Shown here one piece after another: positions 1 to 6,907 of a DNA stretch of 36,448 bases. The stretch covers positions 1-36,448 of the forward strand of contig JAGLSE010000070.1 in NCBI GenBank assembly GCA_023135905.1, read 5' to 3'. A program made the position numbers and the translations under genes. Numbering within the stretch: position 1 is the first letter of the stretch; every line of letters begins with the position of its first letter. The notes beneath the pieces were generated by a model. That model ran no database searches, was not told where the DNA came from, and worked only from the letters and a program-made list of their open reading frames with translations. This stretch comes from Candidatus Omnitrophota bacterium (lineage in GTDB: Bacteria > Omnitrophota > Gorgyraeia > Duberdicusellales > 4484-171).

Positions 1-1
1 G

Positions 2-1327
2 CAGGAGCGTAGAGTAGAGCAAGAAAAACGAGAATCATTAGGTAGCGTAGAATTATCAGATTTAACCGGAGACAGCAGATTTGTATTTGATTGCGGTGGT
101 TGGCTTGATTTTCGTTATGCTGATTACGATCAAGAAGATAACGATTCATTGGCAACTGATGCCTATGATTATGATTCATCGCTTGACTTGAGGCTTTGGC
201 TACGAGCAGCATTAGCGATGAAAAGTGATAGTTCTAATCAAAAAAAACACTCCTTTTATTTAAGGTTAAAAGATTTATATTATATTGAACGACAACCAGA
301 CTCTACTGCCGGCGGAGCCGACAATGATGGTCCGCATGTTGACTATGCTCTTATGACTTTAGATTTTAGGCCGTATTGGCTTAAATTTGGTAGACGGTAC
401 TTTAGTGTTGGTAGGGGAATTGCTTATTCGGATGTGCATGATGGAGTAGAGCTGCATGTTTTATATCATACATGGGGCATAAAAAGTTTTGTTTCTCATA
501 CTTTGCCTCACCAGGATAATATTGATACCAGTGTCCCCGGATATACAAAGGAGAGTGATAGATTTTTTTATGGAACTGAATTTAGTTATCAAGGAATTTC
601 TGATCATAATATGTATACTTATTTTGTTGTTCAAAGAGATCATAGTAATCCTAACCCTCAGGATTCGTTGCGTGATTATACATATAATTCACAATATTTT
701 GGAGTTGGATCTCAGGGTGATATTTCGTCTCAGATGAGTTATTGGATAGAGCTTATTCGCGAAACTGGTAACAGTAGAATATATGCTAGTCGGGAGAAAA
801 AAGATATTGATGCCTGGGCATTAGATTGCGGTGCTAGCTATGGTTTTGATGTGTATAGCCATCCGTTTATTAATATTAAATATGCCTTTGCGTCAGGAGA
901 TAAAGATAGAGCAGTTGTTACTGACACTGAAGATGGAAATACTATAGGAGATGATAATAATTTTTTATATTTCGGTTATAATCTTACTGGATATGCTCTT
1001 TCTCCAAGATTGTCCAATATACATATCTATAAGATTGGGATTTGGGCTAATCCATTAGAAAAAGTATCTTTTTTTAGAGAGTTCTTGTTTGAGCTGGATT
1101 ATTACCGCTACTATAAAGATAAATCTTCAGGTGGCATTAGTGCTCTTGAGGCGACTGAAGATAACAATGATATTGGCAGCGAAATAGATTTTAGTATTAG
1201 TTGGCAAGTGTTTTCTGATTTACGTTGTGTAATTCAATATGGATATTTTTTACCCGGAAAAGCCTACCCTAGTTCGACAAATAACAATCAACAGTATTTT
1301 TCTGTAAATACAACGCTTACTTTTTAG
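2..1327 (+). CDS. Alginate-export-type outer-membrane beta-barrel porin, 5' truncated by window edge
   Basis: The reading frame is open from base 2 to the stop at 1325-1327, so the gene begins before the window; the TTG at 149 is not a credible start because clear barrel-like sequence (GGWLDFRYADYD) precedes it. The protein is rich in alternating aromatic/polar strands, such as FRPYWLKFGRRYFSVGRG and WANPLEKVSFFREFLFELDY, and ends in a C-terminal Phe as outer-membrane barrels do. The pattern resembles the alginate_exp (PF13372) family of porins, which export or take up anionic polysaccharide across the outer membrane. The substrate is unknown; a different 18-stranded porin is possible. No partner genes for polysaccharide secretion are visible to the right, where the cassette array begins. 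Confidence 0.7.
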   Translation, partial: QERRVEQEKRESLGSVELSDLTGDSRFVFDCGGWLDFRYADYDQEDNDSLATDAYDYDSSLDLRLWLRAALAMKSDSSNQKKHSFYLRLKDLYYIERQPDSTAGGADNDGPHVDYALMTLDFRPYWLKFGRRYFSVGRGIAYSDVHDGVELHVLYHTWGIKSFVSHTLPHQDNIDTSVPGYTKESDRFFYGTEFSYQGISDHNMYTYFVVQRDHSNPNPQDSLRDYTYNSQYFGVGSQGDISSQMSYWIELIRETGNSRIYASREKKDIDAWALDCGASYGFDVYSHPFINIKYAFASGDKDRAVVTDTEDGNTIGDDNNFLYFGYNLTGYALSPRLSNIHIYKIGIWANPLEKVSFFREFLFELDYYRYYKDKSSGGISALEATEDNNDIGSEIDFSISWQVFSDLRCVIQYGYFLPGKAYPSSTNNNQQYFSVNTTLTF

Positions 1328-1676
1328 CAAGGATGTCGCGAGTTTAAATTTCGTCATCTACCCTACTTTATCGGAGGGACGAGAGGATTTATAAGTTCAT
1401 AAGTTTGTTGACATTGAAAGGTATTTCTAACCATAACGGATACAATCCCAGCCTGCCGCGGATTCAGTACTTAATTGTACTACATGTCTATCATGAATTT
1501 ATAGTTACAAAATAAAAAATACCTGTGGAATATTTTTCTGAGATATATATTTCATCTTTTTTATCCTTTCATAAAATCCCTTTATAGAAGATTTAAGGCG
1601 TTTCATTGACTTTTTTTTTGAAAATGATAAAATTTAGGTAACTTTATAAGATAAAAGGAATAGGTGTATATTAATT
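1328..1676. other. Gap between porin and cassette array
   Basis: About 350 bases without a gene. It is A+T-rich, with a small inverted repeat AGTAC/GTACT at 1466-1481 and a promoter-like pair at 1606-1633. I see no attC-type hairpin, no integrase gene on either strand and no clear attI. The right edge is the GTTAGGTG core at 1677-1684 that begins cassette 1. Confidence 0.5.
1606..1633 (+). promoter_or_regulatory. Sigma70-type promoter facing the cassette array
   Basis: TTGACT at 1606-1611 and TAAAAT at 1628-1633 are separated by 16 bases, mostly a T tract. Predicted transcription start is near 1640, about 37 bases before the first cassette junction. By position it could act as the array promoter (Pc-like) driving the cassette genes. 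Confidence 0.5.
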
Positions 1677-1698
1677 GTTAGGTGTAGGAAATAAAAAC

Positions 1699-2097
1699 AT
1701 GAAAACTCAAGTAGAATTTCGATCAAGCATATTTCCACCATATGATGATGAAGAAGAAATAATAAATCCTGGCCGCTATGGAAAGAGATTAGCCGAATAT
1801 ATCCATGTACATTTACCAAAATATGGTTTTGAAGTTGAAGATATTTACTCAGAAGATTGGGGCTGGGGTGTTCCAATTAAAAATGATAAATTCTCTCTTT
1901 GGGTCGGTTGTGGAAACCAAGATGAATTTGAGGATGGCTTTTTGTGCTTTATTGAGCCTAGCAAACTATACATCAAAAAGTTATTCAAAAAAATAGACAT
2001 CTCTGAAATTGTTACAAAATTAGTTGAAGCTCTTGAAAGTATATTTTTATCTGAAAAAGATATCACTGGTATTAATTGGTTAGAAACAAACACCTAA
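1699..2097 (+). CDS. Cassette 1 protein of unknown function (132 aa)
   Basis: The ATG at 1699 lies 22 bases into the cassette, after a weak GGAA-type ribosome site; the open frame also extends back to a TTG at 1675, but that would start outside the cassette. The protein is acidic and soluble, without signal peptide or membrane segment. Its recognisable stretches are FPPYDDEEEIINPGRYGKRL, EDWGWGVPI and FLCFIEPSK. I recall similar sequences as hypothetical proteins in other bacteria, but no named function. The TAA stop at 2095-2097 is part of the attC core. A host-interaction or antitoxin-type role would be a guess. Confidence 0.75.
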   Translation: MKTQVEFRSSIFPPYDDEEEIINPGRYGKRLAEYIHVHLPKYGFEVEDIYSEDWGWGVPIKNDKFSLWVGCGNQDEFEDGFLCFIEPSKLYIKKLFKKIDISEIVTKLVEALESIFLSEKDITGINWLETNT

Positions 2098-2181
2098 TAA
2101 AATATTCCAGTGGACTGCCAAAACGTAAGCATTTTGGCATGGCTTCGCCGCTCTTTGGGGCCACTGAACTCAACGTTATGC
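2091..2181 (+). repeat. attC site of cassette 1 (91 bp)
   Basis: Starts CACCTAAT (2091-2098, R'' core) and ends GTTATGC (2175-2181, R' core of the next junction). Inside, CCAGTG (2107-2112) pairs with CACTG near 2162-2166, and a perfect 8-bp hairpin TGCCAAAA/TTTTGGCA spans 2116-2139 around an 8-base loop. Length and imperfect dyad fit the longer attC class. Confidence 0.75.
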
Positions 2182-2199
2182 ACAAAAAATAAAACAAAC

Positions 2200-2592
2200 A
2201 TGAGAAAATTAATTGTAATTTCAATGTTTATAATCGTTGGCTGTGGATCATCAAATAATGAATCCATGTTTAGAGGCAATGTTATAAATCCAATACCTAA
2301 TTCAATAAAAAATATAAATATGGCAAAGGATCGTTCAGCAATACACGGAGCTTTATTCTTCGATTTTGAATCAAGCGGAAAAGACTTAAATCTTATAATT
2401 CAAAAAAACAATTTAAATCAGAAAAAAGAAATTCCAAACATTATTGAATCTATTGCCTCTAATTCTCCATGGGTAAATGAAATAAAATCAAAAAATATTA
2501 AAATATACGGTAAAATATTAGAAGAAAAATACGAATGGCATGCATTATATATTTTTATAGCAGAGAAGAAAGTCTACTGCATAAAAAATTAA
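2200..2592 (+). CDS. Cassette 2 small lipoprotein of unknown function (130 aa)
   Basis: Start chosen at ATG 2200 because it gives a lipoprotein signal peptide MRKLIVISMFIIVGC with lipobox I-V-G-C at residues 12-15; the frame is open further upstream, but that part is the attC of cassette 1. The mature part is Lys/Asn-rich with no family I recognise (for example IIQKNNLNQKKEIPNIIESI and a C-terminal YIFIAEKKVYCIKN). It is probably anchored to a membrane after Cys lipidation. The TAA stop at 2590-2592 directly abuts the attC core of this cassette. Confidence 0.7.
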   Translation: MRKLIVISMFIIVGCGSSNNESMFRGNVINPIPNSIKNINMAKDRSAIHGALFFDFESSGKDLNLIIQKNNLNQKKEIPNIIESIASNSPWVNEIKSKNIKIYGKILEEKYEWHALYIFIAEKKVYCIKN

Positions 2593-2593
2593 T

Positions 2594-2666
2594 GCATAAC
2601 AAATCGCTTCACACTGACTTTTTCCCGCCACTTCGCTTTGTGAAAAAGCAGTTGATTTTAGTGTTA
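2594..2666 (+). repeat. attC site of cassette 2, interrupted at its right core by a group II intron
   Basis: R'' core GCATAAC at 2594-2600 complements the start of its own cassette (GTTATGC at 2175). ACTG-A-CTTTTTC (2613-2624) pairs with GAAAAAG-CAGT (2642-2652) over 11 bp with one unpaired A at 2617, like the extrahelical bases that orient attC recombination. AAATC (2601) and GATTT (2654) can pair further out. The right core begins GTTA at 2663-2666 and is then cut by the intron. Confidence 0.8.
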
Positions 2667-3364
2667 GTGCGCCAAGTGCAGCTTGGTGCTTCTTATAAGG
2701 TGACCTGCTATAGAGCAGGGAGTCCATATCGAGTAAGGCTTAGCCAGCCGCTTGTACCGAGTGTTGCGGGTATGTAGGATAGCGAATAGTACTTTGTGTT
2801 TACAGATGATGCAAATACGCGAACGAAGTACCCGAAGCGTACACAGGGAATACTGTAGGCCGCAAGGGAAACGTGCTTCCCTAAAGCAATACAGCTTCGT
2901 TAAGAAAATCAAAGCAGATGGCGACGGCGTTAACGTACCGGAAGCCAAAACAGAGGAATCGTTAAGGCGAGATTCCCGAGGGTCTGCCGGAGTCCAAGAG
3001 CGTGGCATGCAGTAAGAGAAGTATTGAGAACTTGGGAGACCCTGTTATCTCCTCTGAGAAGGTAGGAGGACTCAACGAAAAGAAGATAATCCGAAGGGTA
3101 TCAGGGAGTCTTATCATTTCATAGTACTCAGAGACGGTAACGCCGGTCACATGGGGAAGGGAATGACGGTATTTCGCAACCCGAAAAGGAAACATGTACG
3201 GATAAGAAAGGCCGAGTAATACATGCAAACCTCACTGCGGGAAATAGCAAATAAAGCTAGCTAAATTTAGCACGAAGCGAGAAATATCGGGGAACCTTGC
3301 GCGGGAAAATCGCACACAGGGTTCTGAAAGGGGACGGCCAAGCAATTGGCCGTTCTACCTTACA
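2667..3364 (+). mobile_element. ORF-deleted group II intron inserted at an attC junction
   Basis: The 5' end GTGCGCC matches the group II consensus GUGYG. A block near 3120-3175 (GTACTC, then AGACGGTAACGCCGGT and ACATGGGGAAGG) resembles the conserved intron segment just before the reverse transcriptase gene in other bacterial group II introns. Domain V is at 3292-3324: an 8-bp lower stem GAACCTTG/CAGGGTTC, an unpaired region and a short GC upper stem with a GAAA-type loop. Domain VI is at about 3331-3359, with stem ACGGCC/GGCCGT and candidate branch-point A at 3357, seven or eight bases from the 3' end. The right boundary is 3363 or 3364; base A is repeated at both ends, so 2666-3363 is equally possible. 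No full reverse transcriptase is present. Confidence 0.8.
3223..3264 (+). pseudogene. N-terminal stub of the intron-encoded reverse transcriptase/maturase
   Basis: ATG at 3223 opens a 13-codon frame, MQTSLREIANKAS, ending in TAA at 3262. This resembles the first residues of many group II intron reverse transcriptases, and it lies where the intron protein would start, after the conserved pre-ORF block and before domain V. The rest of the protein is missing, which implies an internal deletion inside domain IV. Too short to prove by itself; position and sequence together support it. Confidence 0.6.
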
Positions 3365-3375
3365 GAAATAAATAA

Positions 3376-3732
3376 ATGAAAAAAATAAGCAAAATTATTT
3401 TGATTGTTTCGCTTTTTCTGTCATTTGGGATATTAGTTTTAGTAGTCGCATCAATGACTCAGATCGGGAATTCATATGGGGGAAAATATGCAATAGGGAG
3501 AGATACATATAAAAAATTTGGGGATGGACATATTCAGATAATATGGGCTAACTCTAACTCAAAATATCTTTGGGATTGTGAAAATAAAAAGACACTTTTA
3601 AATCCCGTTCATTTATGGGTAAAAAAGAAAAACATAGTATTTTTTGAAGGATTATGGGATAAGAAACCGCTTATTGTAAAATACGCATTAGATGACAATA
3701 AAATATATTTATATGAAAGAATAAAGTTCTAA
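3376..3732 (+). CDS. Cassette 3 membrane-anchored protein of unknown function (118 aa)
   Basis: ATG at 3376 lies 12 bases after the intron's 3' end. The first ~30 residues (MKKISKIILIVSLFLSFGIL and on) form one hydrophobic N-terminal segment, either an uncleaved anchor or a signal peptide. The remaining ~85 residues are Lys/Trp-rich, with strand-like stretches such as HIQIIWANSNSKYLWDCE and KKNIVFFEGLWDKKPLIV, and no family I recognise. The stop TAA (3730-3732) is inside the attC core TTCTAAC. With the intron present, the transcript leader of this gene is the intron itself, so expression may depend on splicing or on a start after domain VI. Confidence 0.65.
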   Translation: MKKISKIILIVSLFLSFGILVLVVASMTQIGNSYGGKYAIGRDTYKKFGDGHIQIIWANSNSKYLWDCENKKTLLNPVHLWVKKKNIVFFEGLWDKKPLIVKYALDDNKIYLYERIKF

Positions 3733-3781
3733 CGAAGCAATGCACCTGATCTTCCTACGCGTCTTCGCCGCTCCGTTAGGC
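3727..3781 (+). repeat. attC site of cassette 3 (55 bp), end of array
   Basis: R'' core TTCTAAC at 3727-3733 and R' core GTTAGGC at 3775-3781 match the canonical RYYYAAC/GTTRRRY pattern closely. CTAACGAAGC (3729-3738) pairs with GCTCCGTTAG (3770-3779) at 9 of 10 positions. This is the short attC class and marks the right end of the array. Confidence 0.8.
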
Positions 3782-3921
3782 AGGTTTTTTTTGTGGTCGC
3801 GGATGATTTTAAGCGTACGAAAAAAATAAATTTAATATTTAAGGATTTTGGATTTATTTAGTATTTGTATTTTTTTTGTCTTTAGTCCATAGACGTATGT
3901 CTTTTTGAACTAGGTTTAATA

Positions 3922-4521
3922 ATGAATAATCGAATTAATAAGTTGCAACAGGAAATATTAAATTGTAAAAAATGCGGGCTCTCTCGAGAAAGGCTTAATC
4001 CTGTAATAGGGGAGGGTAACTTAAATGCTGAGATAATGTTTATTGGTGAAGCTCCCGGAGCTAATGAAGATAAAACAGGTAAACCTTTTTGCGGCCGATC
4101 AGGGGACATTTTAGATGAGCTTTTAATGAGTTCAGGGATGAATAGACAGGATATTTATATTGCTAATACAGTAAAATGCCGTCCTCCAAAGAATAGAAAT
4201 CCTAAGGAAGAAGAAATAAGGTTGTGTGCTGTTTTTTTAGATCTTCAGATTAACTTAATTAAGCCGAAAATAATTTGTTGTTTGGGGAATTTTTCAACAT
4301 CTTATGTGATGAAAAAGTATAATTTAAACGATAAAATTCAAGGGATTAGTAATATACATGGCCAAGTTTTTTTTGCGGAATCGTCTTATGGCAAAATAAA
4401 AGTTATTCCTTTTTATCATCCGGCAGTTGTTGTTTATAATATGAATAAGAAAAAAGTATTGGAAAAAGACTTTTGTATGCTAAAAAAATATATCTCAATA
4501 AGTGGAGGCAAAAAATGTTAG
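3922..4521 (+). CDS. Type 4 uracil-DNA glycosylase
   Basis: Removes uracil from DNA as the first step of base-excision repair. The 199-residue length and motifs fit the iron-sulfur family 4 enzymes: GEAPGANEDKTGKPFCGRSG at 42-61 (active-site and uracil-binding region), C15 and C18 (CKKC), C86 (KCRPP) and C102 as [4Fe-4S] ligands, and a C-terminal HP pair at 166-167 in the DNA-intercalating segment. The ATG at 3922 follows an AGG-type ribosome site. The 140 bases before it, from the end of the cassette array, contain no recognisable element. Its 3' end overlaps the next gene by seven bases, suggesting co-translation. Confidence 0.93.
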   Translation: MNNRINKLQQEILNCKKCGLSRERLNPVIGEGNLNAEIMFIGEAPGANEDKTGKPFCGRSGDILDELLMSSGMNRQDIYIANTVKCRPPKNRNPKEEEIRLCAVFLDLQINLIKPKIICCLGNFSTSYVMKKYNLNDKIQGISNIHGQVFFAESSYGKIKVIPFYHPAVVVYNMNKKKVLEKDFCMLKKYISISGGKKC

Positions 4522-5675
4522 ATTTTGATTATTATATACCTACAGAAGTTTTTTTTGGAAGAAACAAAATTCAAAGAATTGCTAAAAAAATTAAGAAATA
4601 TGGGAATAGAATCTTATTTGTCTATGGACAAGGGAGTATTAACAGAATTGGTTTGTACGATGAAATTGTAAAAATATTAAATGATAACGGTATAGTTTAT
4701 AAAGAGTTGTCAGGTGTAAAACCAAATCCTCGAATAGATAGCGTTATAAAAGGTGTAGAACTTTGCAGGCAAAACAATTTAGAATTTATATTAGCTGTAG
4801 GTGGAGGTAGTGTTATAGATTGCGCTAAAGCTATCTCCGCAGGATTTTATTATAAAGGTGATCCTTGGGACCTTTTTTTACGTAAGGCTCATGTCTTAGA
4901 CGGTCTTCCTTTAGGAAGCGTATTGACTTTAGCAGCTACAGGTTCAGAAATGAATGGGAATTCTGTTGTGAGTAATGCTGATACAAAAGAAAAATTGGTT
5001 ATAAGTAGTGATTTATTACGGCCTAGATTTTCAGTATTAGATCCTACCTATACTTTTTCAGTTCCTCAGAATCAGACAGCTGCCGGAGTTGTTGATATAT
5101 TCAGTCATGTCCTCGAACAGTATTTTAGTCCGATTAAAGAAGCTTTTTTGCAGGATAGGCTTGCGGAAGCTATTCTTAAAACATGTATAAAATATGGACC
5201 TATAGCTTTAAAGGAACCTGAGAATTATGAGTCTCGAGCAACCTTATTGTGGGTCAGCAGTCTAGCCTTAAATGGGCTTTTGTCTTACGGGAAGATAGGT
5301 GATTGGGCCACTCATTATATTGAACATGAAGTTAGCGCGATATATGATGTGACTCATGGGGTAGGGCTCGCTATATTAACTCCTCATTGGATGGAGTATG
5401 TCTTGAAAGAATCAACCACCAATAAATTCTATGAATATGCTAAGAATGTTTGGGGGGTCGAAGGTAGTAACTTAAATAAGGTCTCTCAAGAGGGTATAAT
5501 TAAAACAAAAGAATTTTTTTATTCGCTGGGTATGCCTTCTACTTTACAAGAAATTGGGGTTAAACAAGATTCTTTAGAAGAAATAGCAAAGAAAGCGATA
5601 ATTTTTGGTGATTTAGGGTCTTTTCAGAAATTAAATAAAGATGATATTTTGAATATTTTAAAGAATTCTTTTTGA
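4515..5675 (+). CDS. Iron-containing alcohol dehydrogenase, BdhA/YqhD type
   Basis: Group III alcohol dehydrogenase that reduces aldehydes with NAD(P)H in the cytosol. Start at ATG 4515 is preferred over an upstream in-frame ATG at 4473 because GGAGG sits eight bases before it and the resulting 386 residues match the E. coli YqhD length. Seen: the nucleotide-binding GGGSVIDCAKAI, TLAATGSEMNGNSVVSN, and metal-binding DIFSHVLEQYF plus a later His-rich stretch (HYIEHEVSA, THGVGLAILTPHW). The N-terminus DYYIPTEVFFGRNKI is typical. It overlaps the glycosylase gene; the pairing has no obvious biochemical meaning. Substrate range cannot be read from sequence. Confidence 0.92.
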   Translation: MLDFDYYIPTEVFFGRNKIQRIAKKIKKYGNRILFVYGQGSINRIGLYDEIVKILNDNGIVYKELSGVKPNPRIDSVIKGVELCRQNNLEFILAVGGGSVIDCAKAISAGFYYKGDPWDLFLRKAHVLDGLPLGSVLTLAATGSEMNGNSVVSNADTKEKLVISSDLLRPRFSVLDPTYTFSVPQNQTAAGVVDIFSHVLEQYFSPIKEAFLQDRLAEAILKTCIKYGPIALKEPENYESRATLLWVSSLALNGLLSYGKIGDWATHYIEHEVSAIYDVTHGVGLAILTPHWMEYVLKESTTNKFYEYAKNVWGVEGSNLNKVSQEGIIKTKEFFYSLGMPSTLQEIGVKQDSLEEIAKKAIIFGDLGSFQKLNKDDILNILKNSF

Positions 5676-5874
5676 TATTTTATATATTCGAAAATAGGAT
5701 ATATAAATATTAGAATCCTTCAATAGCCAGTTGCATTTTTCAATCGGTCTGTAAATAATCCCGCCTAATTGTATTGGTAGAGAATGTACGATTTGTTAGC
5801 CTATAAAATTTAAAAAGGTTACCAAAAAGTAATTTTTTTTACTTGTATATATGTGTAAGTTTGTTAGTTTACCG

Positions 5875-5945
5875 GCACAACGTTAGTGCAATTTAAACGA
5901 AGACGTTTTTTACTTTAAAGATAAGTAGAAGGCGTCTTTTTTTTT
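5875..5945 (+). terminator. Leader hairpin plus strong intrinsic terminator upstream of the first ANTAR gene
   Basis: Bases 5900-5915 pair with 5923-5938 in a continuous 16-bp stem (AAGACG/CGTCTT at the base, three G-U pairs) around a 7-base loop TAAAGAT, followed by a T run to 5945. Just before it, GCAC (5875-5878) and GTGC (5886-5889) enclose loop AACGTTA. A loop beginning A and with G at the fourth position is the ANTAR-recognition signature, though here the loop has seven bases rather than six. The rest of the 5676-6192 gap holds an A+T-rich inverted repeat after the dehydrogenase and the small reading frame at 5964. It could be a plain terminator or a regulated attenuator. Confidence 0.65.
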
Positions 5946-5963
5946 ATAAGAAGGGAAATATAA

Positions 5964-6140
5964 ATGACTATAGGCATGAAAATAGAAATTAAACTTAGAG
6001 AAGAACTTATGGATATAAAGAATAAGATAAAATTGAATTCTTTGGAGTCAGAGAAGTCTTTATTATGCATAAATAAGAAAAGAATAACTAAACTTTCAGA
6101 TAATTCTGGTTTAAAAAATATTAATAGTAAAGATTTTTAA
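5964..6140 (+). CDS. Possible 58-residue Lys-rich small protein
   Basis: ATG at 5964 is preceded by AAGGG at 5951-5955 with eight bases of spacing, directly after the terminator T run. The predicted product, MTIGMKIEIKLREELMDIKN and on to NINSKDF, is basic, probably helical, and matches no family I know. It lies 52 bases before the GAF-ANTAR gene, so it could be a leader peptide or a small partner. Coding status is uncertain: base composition in this A+T-rich gap is not decisive. Confidence 0.4.
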   Translation: MTIGMKIEIKLREELMDIKNKIKLNSLESEKSLLCINKKRITKLSDNSGLKNINSKDF

Positions 6141-6192
6141 GGTTTTTTTTTAACTATAAAGTGCCTAAAAATTAAGCAAAAGGAAGGTTAAA

Positions 6193-6900
6193 ATGGAAAA
6201 TTTAAATATTTCTTATGAAGAGCATATTAAAGGGTTAACTAAAATAAGCAATGCTATTGCTTCAGATTTGTATTTAGAAGACATCCTTCGTTTAATTGTA
6301 ACTGTTACGGCACAGGTCATGGGTTCGAACATTTGTTCTTTAATGCTTATAGATAAACGGACGAATAATTTAGTTATTAGAGCTACTCAAAGCATAAGTG
6401 AAGATTATAATAAAAAACCGCCTCTAAAAGTCGGGGAGGGTATTACCGGTAAGGTTATAAATAATAATAAGGCAGTTTTTGTTGAAGATGTAACTAAAGA
6501 AAAAGAATTTAAATACGGCAATATTGCAAAGAGTGAGGGTTTATGTTCCTTATTATGTGTACCTTTAGCTGTAAAGGGAAATGTTATCGGTGTCTTAAAT
6601 TGTTATACCTCAAAATCTCATAAATTTACTAATACTGAAGTAAATATTATCACCTCTATCGCAAATCAGGCTGCGGTTGCTATTGAAAATACAGAATTAA
6701 TGGTAAAAAGCCGGGTTATTCAGGAAGAATTAGAAACTCGTAAAAAGACTGAAAGGGCAAAAGGGATATTGATGAATCAAGAAGGTATTACTGAAGAACA
6801 AGCCTATTTAAAGTTAAGAAAATATAGCATGGATAATAGAAAATCTATGAGAGAAGTTTCGGAGGCTGTTATTTTGACGGCTGATATGAAAAAATTGTAA
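6193..6900 (+). CDS. GAF-ANTAR RNA-binding antiterminator, paralogue 1
   Basis: A predicted one-component sensor: GAF domain at about 20-165 (ASDLYLEDILRLIVTVTAQV, LLCVPLAVKGNVIGVLNCYT, NIITSIANQAAVAIENTEL) joined by a short helix (EELETRKKTERAKG) to an ANTAR domain at about 175-230 (AKGILMNQEGITEEQAYLKL then SMDNRKSMREV). ANTAR domains bind paired hairpins in nascent RNA and prevent termination. The ATG at 6193 follows AAGGAAGG. The terminator hairpin at 5900-5945 in its own leader suggests autoregulation. A second full-length paralogue lies at 18900, at the far end of the glutamine-amidotransferase genes. The GAF ligand is unknown. Confidence 0.9.
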   Translation: MENLNISYEEHIKGLTKISNAIASDLYLEDILRLIVTVTAQVMGSNICSLMLIDKRTNNLVIRATQSISEDYNKKPPLKVGEGITGKVINNNKAVFVEDVTKEKEFKYGNIAKSEGLCSLLCVPLAVKGNVIGVLNCYTSKSHKFTNTEVNIITSIANQAAVAIENTELMVKSRVIQEELETRKKTERAKGILMNQEGITEEQAYLKLRKYSMDNRKSMREVSEAVILTADMKKL

Positions 6901-6907
6901 AGATATT

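Larger units (their letters stand above)
1677..3781 (+). mobile_element. Integron cassette array without integrase (CALIN), three cassettes
   Basis: Three cassettes in the same orientation, each one short gene followed by an attC-like hairpin. The cassette test is internal complementarity: bases after the leading G of each junction should pair with the start of the cassette's own attC. Cassette 1 opens TTAGGTG (1678) and its attC opens CACCTAA (2091). Cassette 2 opens GTTATGCA (2175) and its attC opens TGCATAAC (2593). Cassette 3, once the intron is removed, opens GTTAGAA and its attC opens TTCTAAC (3727). The gene stop codons lie in or directly beside the attC cores, typical of compact cassettes. 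No intI is in the window, so it may be outside or absent. Confidence 0.85.

Noticed and set aside
149-151. TTG 149 as start of the porin
   Set aside because: The frame upstream is open to the window edge and codes for barrel-like sequence, so the gene is truncated rather than started here.
1675-1698. TTG at 1675 as start of the cassette 1 gene
   Set aside because: It would begin before the recombination point at 1677; ATG 1699 lies wholly inside the cassette.
2664-3008. 114-codon frame on the minus strand inside the intron
   Set aside because: It lies within group II intron ribozyme sequence, has no ribosome site and shows no protein-like pattern; structured RNA often leaves long open frames.
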